DNA from: Cristatella mucedo
Lineage: Eukaryota > Bryozoa > Phylactolaemata > Cristatellidae
Assembly: GCA_009760855.2 (NCBI GenBank)
Contig: WPIO01000002.1
Span: 11,216,001-11,280,000 of the forward strand
Direction: 5' to 3'
DNA: 64,000 nt
This document shows positions 25,274 through 44,017 of this stretch, piece by piece. Numbering within the stretch: position 1 is the stretch's first letter; each line of letters opens with the position of its first letter. The notes below the pieces were generated by a model. The model was not told where the DNA came from. It ran no database searches and was given only the letters and a program-made list of their open reading frames with translations. The position numbers were made by a program, and so were the translations under genes.

Positions 25274-27777
25274 CTGGAGGATTAGGCTCCGCCTCCAAAC
25301 TGCTATGGGGCTGCTGGGAAGGCTGCTGGGGCAGGAGGTATCAGCAGCTAGGAGCAGCAAAGTGCAGCAGAGCCCTAGCTGCAGGCTGAATACTCGGTAA
25401 AAAGCAAAGCGAATGGAGCAGCGGAGGTCGGGTCACACTCTGGGATCGACGTCGACCGATCGATCGAGACGAATCGTCTAAAGCGGCGAGGTGGTGAGGG
25501 ACTGCTAAGCTGGAGCTGCTTAGCGACCGACGTGAACCAAGCTACCAGCTTAATTGGGTCACGGCCTAGTGCCGGGAGCTCGCCTACCTGAAATGAAACC
25601 CAAACGTACAGGTAGGAGCTGCATACCACGAATGACACGGGGGGGCGACCACGTGACCGCTGTGCCGGGCCGACCGTAGCATACCGAGTACTGCTGCGGC
25701 GCCTATGTGGCAACGGTGGCAAAAAAGAGTTTCAGGAGTTGTAGCAGCAGCAGCGGTAGCAGCAGTGGCAACTGCATCAGCAACGGATCACGCCCTTTCC
25801 ACGCGCCAAGCGACTGCGCCGCGCTCTCTTGTGCCGCCTCGCCGCAGGCAGACAAAGGTAGCTCTCAGCAGCCGACAATGTGCAGCTTTAGAGCACGGCA
25901 GACTGCTTACATGGTTCTTGAAGTCGTCCTTGACATAGTCACAGCTGGCCTTCATTGCTTTGCACACGGTGACGCCGAGGAACAGCATCGACGTGACCGA
26001 AGCTAAGATGTAGAAGACCATAGTCGTGGCAGTGTCGAACAGCTTAATGACGCCATCGTTCAGGGTGACGACGCACGTGGCCACAACCGTGCCATCGGTG
26101 AACAGCATGCGGCCGACGGCCGTGCGGACGAGCAGCGCTGCGCACACGCCTGGCGACCGACAAAAGGAACGTCCGGCAGCCGAAGCTTCGCGAAGCTCCG
26201 GCTCGAGCTTTTCGCTCAGCAGCAGCAGCCGCCACCGCTGCACGGCACAGACCTGTTGGGGTGGGGCAGAAATCGGGGCCGAGGCTGGTCGCTCGGCGGC
26301 GGCGGCCGCCGAGCGACCAGCCAGCCAGCGCGGCCGGCTGGCGTGCAGTTAGGATTCAAGCTGGTCAGCCGGCAGCTGCAAGCTGCAACTCAATCGAGCA
26401 GTGTAGCTAGCTAGTCCGCTGCCAGACCTCCTCGAAGACGCGATGCGCCGGATGTGGTCGGCTATTTGAAAATGAAGGAACGCAGCACACCGGCAGCTCG
26501 AGCGAAACCCCGGGAGGCAGTCTAGCCGAGCTGCCGATATGCGACGACGACCGACGGGGTGTGGGGCGTGGTGGTGGGGTGGTGCCTGTGTGTGTGTGTG
26601 TGTGTGTGGGGGGGGGGAAGGGGTTAAGACGAAAGCCCGAAGCCAGCACGGAGCCACCCTTCCGTCCTCCCAGCCACTCCAGGCTCCCTTTAATCGCCGT
26701 CCAGCTCCTGCACACAGCAGCAGGGACGGCTGAGCAGGGACGGCTGAGCAGGGACGGCTGAGCAGGGACGGCTGAGCAGGGACGGCTGAGCAGGGACGGC
26801 TGAGCAGGGACGGCTGAGCAGGGACGGCTGAGCAGGGACGGCTGAGCAGGGACGGCTGAGCAGGGACGGCTGAGCAGGGACGGCTGAGCAGGGACGGCTG
26901 AGCAGGGACGGCTGAGCAGGGACGGCTGAGCAGGGACGGCTGAGCAGGGACGGCTGAGCAGGGACGGCTGAGCAGGGACGGCTGAGCAGGGACGGCTGAG
27001 CAGGGACGGCTGAGCAGGGACGGCTGAGCAGGGACGGCTGAGCAGGGACGGCTGAGCAGGGACGGCTGAGCAGGGACGGCTGAGCAGGGACGGCTGAGCA
27101 GGGACGGCTGAGCAGGGACGGCTGAGCAGGGACGGCTGAGCAGGGACGGCCGAGCAGGGACGGCTGAGCAGGGACGGCCGAGCAGGGACGGCCGAGCCCC
27201 GAGCAGCCGCCTCCTCGCCCAGCTGCTGGCTGCTGGCTGCTTGCTCCAGCTCACTCTCGCTACCTGTGTTGCCGATCCATATCAGGAGGATTATCACGAC
27301 GATCCTACGGGTCGAGGTGCAGTGATGGCTCGTCGGCCGGCACACGGCGTAGAAGCGCTCCCAGCAGCAGGCGAGCAGCTGGCAGCCGATCACCTGCGGC
27401 AGCAGGTGGTCGAGGAAGCTGAGTATCGCGCAGCCCGCTCGGCCGAGCGCCCACTCGCCGACGAGCACGAAGTAGTCGTAGACGCGCGCGGTCGCGGAGG
27501 CGGCGAGCAGCAGGTCGGCGGCGGCTACGCTCAGGATCAGCCGGAAGATGGGCGTCTGCAGGCGCGGGCTGCGCGCGATGCCGACCAGGAGCAGAGCGTT
27601 GAGCACCACCGCGACGGCGATCACGATCGCCTCGAATGTCACGCCGAACAGCGCCCGATAGTCCTCGATCGGGTGCTTGCCCGCGGACGCGTTGACGAGC
27701 AGCGTGAGGCGCTCCTCGACGGAACGCGAGTACGACACGCCCACGCCCGAGCCGGCCTGCTCCGCACGCAAACTCAT
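16273..27777 (-). CDS. Rhodopsin-class (class A) G-protein-coupled receptor, four exons
   Basis: Exons, read on the minus strand: 27777-27264, 26149-25911, 17215-16992, 16462-16273. All junctions have GT donors and AG acceptors, and phases agree (1, 0, 2). They give about 388 residues. Exon 1 holds an N-terminus with an N-glycosylation site (N29), TM1 with N60, TM2 with D88, the TM3 cysteine C116 and the E140-R141-F142 variant of the DRY motif, and ends within TM4. Exon 2 supplies ECL2 with a Cys (VVATC) and TM5. Exon 3 has TM6 (LLWLPQ in place of CWxP) and TM7 (KPVVY in place of NPxxY). Exon 4 is the tail, opening with paired Cys (likely palmitoylated) and rich in Ser/Ala. Intron 2 is about 8.7 kb. 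The ligand is not predictable from sequence alone; amine or peptide orphan receptors are possible. The start is the first Met of an open exon; an upstream 5' UTR exon is possible. Confidence 0.85.
17246..17352. repeat. (TCTG)n-(CT)n microsatellite in GPCR intron
   Basis: About 12 TCTG/GTCT units run directly into a pure CT tract. It sits just upstream (minus-strand sense) of GPCR exon 3, about 30 bases from its acceptor, and supplies a pyrimidine-poor GA sense strand there. Confidence 0.95.
19308..19386. repeat. (GA)n microsatellite
   Basis: A nearly uninterrupted GA run within the GPCR intron. Confidence 0.97.
20598..20685 (+). mobile_element. LINE 3' terminal fragment
   Basis: 'tgtaaagtgcctagaaagagg', then 'gagggtgctatatcaaatg' and (ATT)n. 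This is a clean copy of the LINE terminal motif with no UTR or coding part upstream. Confidence 0.8.
21884..21925. repeat. (GT)n microsatellite
   Basis: About 20 GT units with one GCAC interruption. Confidence 0.95.
24427..25272. repeat. Very long compound (GA)n/(GACA)n/(GATA)n microsatellite
   Basis: About 850 bases of purine-rich dinucleotide repeat, with GACA and GATA patches recurring in a higher-order pattern (for example 24690-24720, 24830-24890, 24955-24990). It lies in GPCR intron 2. All Arg-Glu and Leu-Ser ORFs here are artefacts. Confidence 0.98.
25273..25910. other. GPCR intron 2, right end: nothing distinct
   Basis: Unique-looking sequence between the GA tract and GPCR exon 2. 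It includes CAG-rich bits near 25740-25770. No separate gene is supported. Confidence 0.4.
26718..27196. repeat. 15-bp minisatellite in GPCR intron 1
   Basis: About 31 head-to-tail copies of gacggctgagcaggg, almost identical until three C-for-T variants (gccgag) at the right end. The unit is a multiple of three and free of stops on the minus strand, so GPCR exon 1 reads straight through the intron as a 456-codon frame with a five-residue repeat. The phase-matched splice sites flanking it (27264 donor, 26149 acceptor) rejoin TM4, so the repeat is best read as intronic. Confidence 0.97.
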
Positions 27778-28858
27778 GCCAAGCGGCGGCGGCGGCAGCG
27801 GGCGGCGTCGTCGGCAGCGCTGAGGCCGGCGGTCCGCCTCCTCGTCGCCTCCGACGTCTCGGCGGTCCTCAGAGTGCGCTTAACCTCCGCAGCAGCAGCA
27901 GCAGCGATGGAGACTTCGCAACCGCAACACCGCATGCCGAGACGGATGAACGGCGGCAGCCAGCGGCGGCGGCAGCGGCCGCGACGATAGCGAGGCGGTC
28001 AAAGGCCCAGCGGAGGGGAGACCTCAGTAATCGAGTACTCGGTGGGCAGCCTCGTTCCCGACTCAACGGCAGCCGTTCTATTGGCCAAAGAAGGAATGAG
28101 GACCACTGGCCGGCATGGTCGGCGTTTACCGGCGATTCCGCTCGGGTGCATGTCCCCAGGCGCGTTTGCTCGGGAGCGTTTGCTCATATGCGTTCTTGAT
28201 TCAACCATGCACATGCGTGCGATCGCTCGTCCTGTTTGCTGGCAGCGGGTACACGCTGTCCGGCTCGGGCGAGCACGCCAGCGTGACCTGCTCGAATTAG
28301 TCCGGACTCGCTCCCATGAATGTTAGGAGTGCGAATGCGGCTCGACGGGTGGCTTGACTCGTGCGGCGCTATCGAATCCTCGAGTATCCTTTGGTAGCGC
28401 TCGATAAGAAAAGAACGTACACACACGCCCGGGTGCCCACTGTACTAGAACCGATAATAGGATCGTAATGTAACTCCGACTGCACTATGACGGGGGCCTT
28501 CGAGAGGGGCCCCCGATGCCCGCCTAATCGCGATCCGCCGGGAGCAACGAATTCGATGCGGCGAAAAAATTCGCAAGCCTGCCTCGGCGAATTCATGCAC
28601 AAAGCTAATTAAAACTTCGTAAATTATATGGTGAGCCATTTTGCTTTTGTGCGGTGGTGCGGGACTTATCTGATCGTGACAAATAAGTTTCTGAGAAACT
28701 CCTCTGTAATGATAATAAGAATGTCAGCGAAATCACATCGGCATACTCGATATGATCTTCTTGGCCGCGCTGTCGTTCTATAATTTTGACGCATCTGTGA
28801 TCAAATAGCTCATTAGCTCACAATAAAGCATTGTACAATTCCCAATTGAAATCTTTTG
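27778..28858. other. Upstream of GPCR: likely promoter/5' UTR, GC-rich then mixed
   Basis: 27778-28090 is GC- and CAG-rich and directly precedes the GPCR start on the minus strand, so it is the natural place for its 5' UTR and promoter. I see no clear TATA or initiator. 28090-28858 has no supported gene. Confidence 0.35.
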
Positions 28859-29270
28859 GTGATCGAGCCTCGACTCCGTAAGCACCGAAAGTCTGGAATT
28901 CGCTTCTGGCTACGACCACTTCCAGTGACTATGACCTTGCATCCATTAAGTCTTAGCTAAAGACGCATCTGTTCCGGTCAGCTTCACCTCGCGAACTTGT
29001 CTTTTTTGTTCCGCCGTGCTTTGCATGTATACCTGTGCATGATTCAGTGCATCTTACTAGCCAGAGGTCACACTAACCGGTGGCCATGACTGCTTTGTCA
29101 TGTTTGCTTTAGCGTGCATGACGAAGCAAGATGCTTAGCTGTTTTGAATGCTTGATACCGTGCTTGTTACTCTCCCAACGTATATTGATTTTCTTGCAGC
29201 GAACTGTAAAGCTCGTGAATAGAGATCGAGTGCTCTCAGGATGCTATACGAACGGCAGGTTTCATTTTAG
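28859..29270 (+). mobile_element. LINE 3' end, second subfamily
   Basis: Encodes a decayed RT C-terminus (KVWNSLLATTTSSDYDLA-like) and a 3' UTR ending in 'cttgcagcgaactgtaaagctcgtgaatagag ... ctcaggatgctata'. The words differ consistently from the 41 kb family but match the copy at 32.1-32.54 kb. Confidence 0.7.
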
Positions 29271-29378
29271 TTTATAATAGTTTCAATACTTGCCAGCTCC
29301 TACCCATGCGAGGATGTGATTACAGGCCCTCACCTAATAATTATTGTGAAACCGGCGGCCGCTAAGTGTACACAGGCG

Positions 29379-29381
<3 letters not shown>

Positions 29382-29472
<91 letters not shown>
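29382..29472. repeat. (GA)n microsatellite
   Basis: Uninterrupted GA run. Confidence 0.97.
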
Positions 29473-31178
29473 CCCTTTAACTTTTGAAGGTTCTGGATTT
29501 TACCAACTGACACAGCAGACAAAATTACGGAAGTGGAACATACTTTCTCATTCCTGAAGCTGCGACGCGACCACTGCTTCCACCGGCACGGCCCGGTAAA
29601 TGGTGCTTGTTCAAGGGTGTCCGTTTAGGTTCGTGCATTTCCTGAGCAAGGAAGCCGGATTGGTTGACTGGTCCAAGTGAATTAAGCAACATTTAAGTCA
29701 CACAGAAGAGCTTGAACTCAATTAAATGCTTGATCGTGAGTCAGTGACAAGCTCCTGAATTTTGCACCAGTTGCAGACGATTAAGAACGTTAGCCTGGAG
29801 TTCTGAATAACGAGAATTTCAGTAATCGAGACACGGTTTCACAAACGCCAGAACTAGCTTGACTGCCGAACTCCTGTCCAAGCAGGCCCTAATTTTAGCG
29901 AATTGGCTGACTCGACTTCGCAGGAAAAGTGTTCGTCTAATGACAAGTCGTGTTAAAACAGTACGCCTAGATTACGATCAGACGTCGCCGTCGTGATGCT
30001 AGAGGAAGCTACCTTGAGGAGGTCTTCCAACTTTTGGGTGTCATTAGGTTTACCCACTACTACTATTACGCTCACCTCATCAGCTTTAAGTAAGTTAGTA
30101 GACGTCTGTTGAATAAATGTGAATGTCGTCGATGCAGGCTATGAAAATGAGAGACACAAATATCCAATGGATGAGATATTTGGACATTCCGTACATTTTA
30201 TAGCAATGCTCTCATCCACTCCTGACTGGAAGTTCATTACTGGATGATTGCCTAACGACTTTTTAAAAATAGCGAAATTAATGTGGTCACGCAAACTTTT
30301 ATTTGTATCATGATAAGCAACTATAATTAAATGGCTAGCTACATTGAAGCCTTTGTTCGGTGTAAAAGATCGCGCATGTATTCACCAATTCCACGTGCCT
30401 TGGGCGACACAGCAGTGGACGACCCGGGTAACGAAAGTCGTGCAGCAGATATGGTCTCTGCTCGCAGACCGAAGCAGCTGTAATGGTAATGGCTCGGCAA
30501 CCCATATGCAATTAAAAGCAATGTAGGTATTAGTCAGTATGCACACATTCGACTCGAGCACAGATTGAATGCCAATGCATCAAGAAGCACTTCGCTGAAA
30601 GCAGGAAACCGGAACCTTGACAAATCGACTGGTTAGAGCACTGGCATGGAATGAAAAGGTTGCAGGATCATTCCCAAGGTTAGGCAAACGTTTTGCCCGT
30701 GCACTTGGTCCCCTTGGACAGACTGTCTTTGGTCGTTGTATATTTTAAAATTCAAAGGGCTTTCTGCAGGCTGCATTGCTAAAAAAAAGGACCACGCCCA
30801 CTACTGTACATCGGCTGATATGCTCACCGAAGACAGATGTTCGTAAAGCTTATTCGACAGAGGAAACGCCACTATGGCACATCGCACGTAACATGCAGTG
30901 TATGTAACGCATAGCTCAGCATCGATGCCCAGCTCGGTATAGTCAAGGTCAAGTAAGGTATTCACGAGCTTGCAATGCCACCGGTCGTGGTCGGCATTAG
31001 CACCATGCCTCCACTGCTTATCAATAGATGCCCGACGGCCCTCGGCCTGCACGAAACAGAAAGTCATGCAGCCGAGACGTGCCCAAGTCTGCAACGAAGT
31101 CCGGCCGAACGTCCTGCGGTGTCAGAAACTGTTGCGAACGCAGTTAGGCACGAAGCTTCTCCACAGACACGGTGCTGA
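29473..31178. other. Between GPCR and DIABLO: no gene supported
   Basis: Unique-looking sequence with short ORFs only. The part just left of 31179 is presumably the DIABLO 3' UTR; I did not find an unambiguous polyadenylation signal. Confidence 0.35.
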
Positions 31179-39415
<8,237 letters not shown>

Positions 39416-39468
39416 TATCGCCGCCCACGAACCGGAAAAGGAAATCGGGTTGCTCTAGCGACACTGCT
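39416..39468. promoter_or_regulatory. Compact bidirectional promoter region between DIABLO and the coiled-coil gene
   Basis: Only 53 bases separate the two start codons, which point away from each other. The interval contains 'accggaaaaggaaat' (39431-39445), two adjacent GGAA cores as in ETS/GABP sites, which are common in TATA-less divergent promoters of housekeeping and mitochondrial genes. No TATA box is visible. Transcription starts must lie inside this gap or inside the opposite gene, so the 5' UTRs may overlap. This is an inference from start-codon placement. Confidence 0.55.
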
Positions 39469-42400
39469 ATGGCTGCTGAAACGAGCCCCGTCTCTGAGGA
39501 AGTTCAACGGATTCGAGCAGAACTACATCGAGAAACACAGATGAGGTGAGAGTTTTTCCGGAGGTCAAGGTCTTAATTTTTAGTGACTTTTCCAGCTGCC
39601 CGTCGGCACTTCCGAGCTTTGGTAGTACTTAGGGAGAATTAGATGCACTGGCCGAAGGGCTTCTTAACCACTGCACGTAGCTGTCGGTTAGCAGTTTACA
39701 AGGTCGCTGGAAAAGCATCAATGAAACCCATGCCAAAAGATAGAAGTTTTTTGTAGTATTTATACTCGGCATTCATATTTCCCGTTGATAGTATTAGTCC
39801 ACGTTAAACTCGGTCGCTTGAGTATGCACTCCATTACTTATTACATTCGTAGATTTGAAAATCTTTAAGATCTACCGCAGAGGGTCATAGGCAAACGTAA
39901 TTTCTTTAAAAGTGGCTGCGAGATACGAAATTTTCTCGAATATCGTACTTTGCCATCGCTAGCCCACGTTTGCAGTTTTTTCTGAATAGTTGCTGAATGC
40001 TCCAGAGCTGTCCGTTCCTAAGCTTTCGCTTGAGCTTGTACACCATAAGCTTGTACACCATAAGCTTGTACACCATAAGCGGACGGTTGTTTTGGACCCT
40101 GCGTTGCTCTTCTCTTACACTCTGCTGAGCTGACACCAGGCTGGGTGAGTTTCCTTAAACGCTCGGGTTACATGCACACACGGGTTTACGAATTTAACAA
40201 TTGTCATTCTTTTCGTTAGTTGGACCCTCCAAGCTCATTTACTATAAGAGGTTAGTTCGCTTGCAGTGGATTGAGATCGCGCCTGAAATGAAAATTCTTT
40301 GAGAGTGCTGTAATGCACGACTTAGGCTTCCTGTTGGCGACCGGCTGTTTTCAATGAAATCTGTTGAGGACAGGGTGAGCACAGCACGTTACCAGTCGAT
40401 AATAACTGCACGTAATTCTTAGAATGCAGCAAAGCTATTGATGAAGAAATAGTGTCCACACCGGTACTCGGAAACGTGGCTGTTTACAGTACATTAAAGG
40501 CATTTTGGATTGAAGCTCGTCGAATCTCGGCCTATTGAAGCTGCGAGGGTCTAGTGGTGTCACACTTCCAGAGGTTTCAGGTACGCTCTCTCAAGTTTGA
40601 TATTTGAGTCTCACTGAGAAATTCCTGGCTACAGGCTACTGGGCTGCGATTGAATGAGTATATTCCTGATGCTAATCTACTGAGAGTGCAATAACTTAAC
40701 ACTTGCCTATAGACGTTCTAATATTGCGGAAGACACTCAGTTGTGCCTTTGCTTTGATCCATTCCAGCCTTCGAGTACGTCGAATTCTCTTAACTCCCTC
40801 GCTGCATGTATTAATAACATCCCCACATGGATGGCAGCAAATTTTCTTAAATTAAATGATAGTAAAACTAACTTACTAGTTATGGGCAAACCAAGTGCGA
40901 TTCAGAAATTGGAAAGGCTAACGCTCAAAATCGGCTCTGCTAGCATATCTCCCGTTGAATATGCACGAAATCTAGGTGTCATGTCTCAAAGTGACCTTTC
41001 GTTAGACGACCGTATCAGCTCCACAATCAAGTCTGCCTACTTTAAGCTATATAACATTGCTAAAATTCTAGCTTGCTTACACAGGGATACCGCATCTAAA
41101 TTGGTCCATGCATTTTGACATTCTGTCTTGACTTCTGCAACTCACTGCTTGCTGGCCTACCGGCATGTGCAATCAGGCGCTTTCAGTTGGTGCAAAATCC
41201 TGCAGCTAAGCTTGTCTGTCGTGAGCTTCACAGTTTCCACACCACATCACTTCTCGCCGACCTGCACTGGCTCCCAGTCAAGCAACGGATCGACTTCAAG
41301 GTTTTGTCGCTCACTTTTTTGTCACTTCATTCTTTGACTCCAGCCTATCTCTCAGATCTACTCCCCCACCAGGCTAAGCATCGTACCACCCGCTTTTCGG
41401 AATCCAACAGTTTACCAATAGCTCGTACAAACCTCAGATCCTTTGGAGAGAGTGCATTTAGTTCGTATTGTCCCAAAGCCTGGAACTCACTCCCGACTTG
41501 CGTCACAACATCCCCTAACTTGACCGCATTTAAAAAGAACTTAAAATACACTTATTTAGGACAGCATTAAGTGTGTCCCTGTGATTCGTCCTTCATGTGC
41601 TTATGCGTGCTAACGCTGTGCATGCTGCCACTAACCACATTTACAGGCTGACACTGTGCATGTCACCCTTAACAATGTTATTAATGTTGTTTATCAAGCA
41701 TGATACCACTCACTATTCGATCATGTTTTCTTTTGCAGCAAATGTAAAACGCCTAGAAAGAGAGAGAGTTCTCTGAGGGCGCTTTATCAAATGCATTATT
41801 ATTATTATTATTATTACTGATGCACAGTCGTATCCGCCGGGTTGGCGTGTGCCTCAATCTTTGGGTAATGAAGTCGCACCTTCATTACATACTGTATACC
41901 GAAATTAAGAAGACCACGTGATTTTGGGCTGATGCGGCTTGGGAGAGCCCCGTAGAACTGTTAACAGGAACCAATTGACCGGGACTTGCTTTGCACCGCA
42001 GGACTCGGTCCGTTGAGAGGAGCTCTAGAAAAGTGAAGACTTTAAGCTTTTGATGAAATTCCTAAAACATGCAATGTTTTATCCTTTAATCTGGATTATG
42101 CATTACGGCTGCAACGGTGTCTTCTCAGATGTGTGATTAAAAGCATATCAAACAAATTATTCGCACCCACCCACCCGCACCTACCCGCACCCGCACGCAC
42201 ACACAAATTTATGTACTAACATAGTTGCATGTGTTAATTTTTGCTTCAAGTCTACATATGCGGACATACATTTTAAGAGGAGCTGGTAGCCTTGGCTAAA
42301 GAATAACTATACTAAAACTACTATAACATGCTGTTAATACTGAGGTTACACGAAACCTAATGTCATCTCATCGCTTGAGCTGGTTTAGTAAGTGCTCGGT

Positions 42401-43833
42401 ACTACTGGCACGTGTGTCGCCACCATTTTTCGCTATTCTTTTCGCAGGTGTGTTTGATTCGTCCATCTAATTAGCTGCCCGGTTTCGCGAACTTAATCTG
42501 CTTAGTGCGCCGCGTGTACTTCACTAAAGCTGGCACGTCTTTGCGACTCAATATCTATCTCAGCGCTGTGAGGGAAAGGAAGAATGAGAAACAGACTACA
42601 GGACAGTGGGAATTTTAGCTGAGTGAATATTCAAGCGATTGTTTTTTTTATTCATATCCAGCTGCTGATTAAGAATCTATAGCTTCAGATTCGGCTGATC
42701 GCGCGGCTAGTTTTTTGTTTTGTCGTTTTCACACGAAGTATCACCCGCTTCCTCATCAGCTGCCTAGCAATGGCTTGTCGAGCTGGCTTTTTCCTAATTT
42801 CGAAAACTTTCTTCCGGTGTCTCAATACGCAGCTAGTTTGACAGACTTTTTCTTATCCAATCAGGTGAGGGGGGAAAGTATCGACGATAAGCGCCGATGC
42901 GTTGGCGGCGGCACGCGCGCGCATCGCGAACCTGCATCGCGCGCCGCGCCCGGCCTCTATGCGATGCAGGGAGATGCTCGAGAAATCGACAGAGGAGCTG
43001 GGCAGGACGGCGGAGCAGCTCGAGAAGAGGCACAAGACAATCGACGAAGAGAGTGAGCGAGCGCGCGCCGCCGCCGCTTCGCGTCAGCCCGAGCCCACCC
43101 CTATCGTCGTCGTCGTCGTCTTTCGGCACGCAACTCTCACCGAAAGCAGTGGACGCTGGAATATACGCGCGGCCTTCCATATACAGGATATGCAGTCGCC
43201 CCTCGTTTATCGTGGTTCATCAGCTCTAGACTCTACCGCGATAAGCGAATTTCCGCGAAGCAGCATTCTTTAGTATTAAACTGAATATTTTTGTATTTGG
43301 AGCATATAAAACCTGTTCACGACCCTCGACCTCAAATACGGATTTTAACATTATTAGAGCCCCCTGGACATAAAATAACATCTCTTTAGTCACAATTGCA
43401 CTCGTATTACCCATTATATTAGGCCAATTAAGAGATAATTCGAAATATTAAACGTTAAAAATATAATATTGTTATAAGTATTCATTAAATTGTACATTTA
43501 GAGCACAGGATAGCAGCCAATCAGTGAACAGCACGTTTTTTTGGCTTGGTTTAACCACACCCGATTTTGTTTGAAAAAATGTTCTTGCCCACTTACAAGG
43601 ACAGGCTGAGCAGTTGCACCTGGCGTTGAAGGATTTGCGGCGGTGCTCGAATACGTGCCTCGAGTCCGTATATACAGTCATTTTAATTTTCATTGTAATA
43701 CAGGGGTGTATAATTGACTCAGACGACCGAGTGCGAGCTGTATAATTTTCACTATGTCGATCAACTTTTTAATGGATATATTTAAAAAACCGCGATAGAG
43801 TGAAGCAGCGAAAGTCGAATGGCAAGGAATGAC

Positions 43834-43886
<53 letters not shown>

Positions 43887-43918
43887 TATATATATATTTA
43901 TATATATTAATACATATA

Positions 43919-44017
<99 letters not shown>

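Noticed and set aside
24381-25360. Long Arg-Glu and Leu-Ser rich ORFs
   Set aside because: Pure translation of GA/CT microsatellite; no other coding signal.
26718-27196. CRISPR array
   Set aside because: Repeats are contiguous with no spacers and lie in an animal intron.
26407-27777. Single 456-codon protein with a five-residue repeat
   Set aside because: The repeat part is a 15-bp minisatellite; phase-matched splice sites remove it and rejoin TM4 to TM5 of a GPCR.
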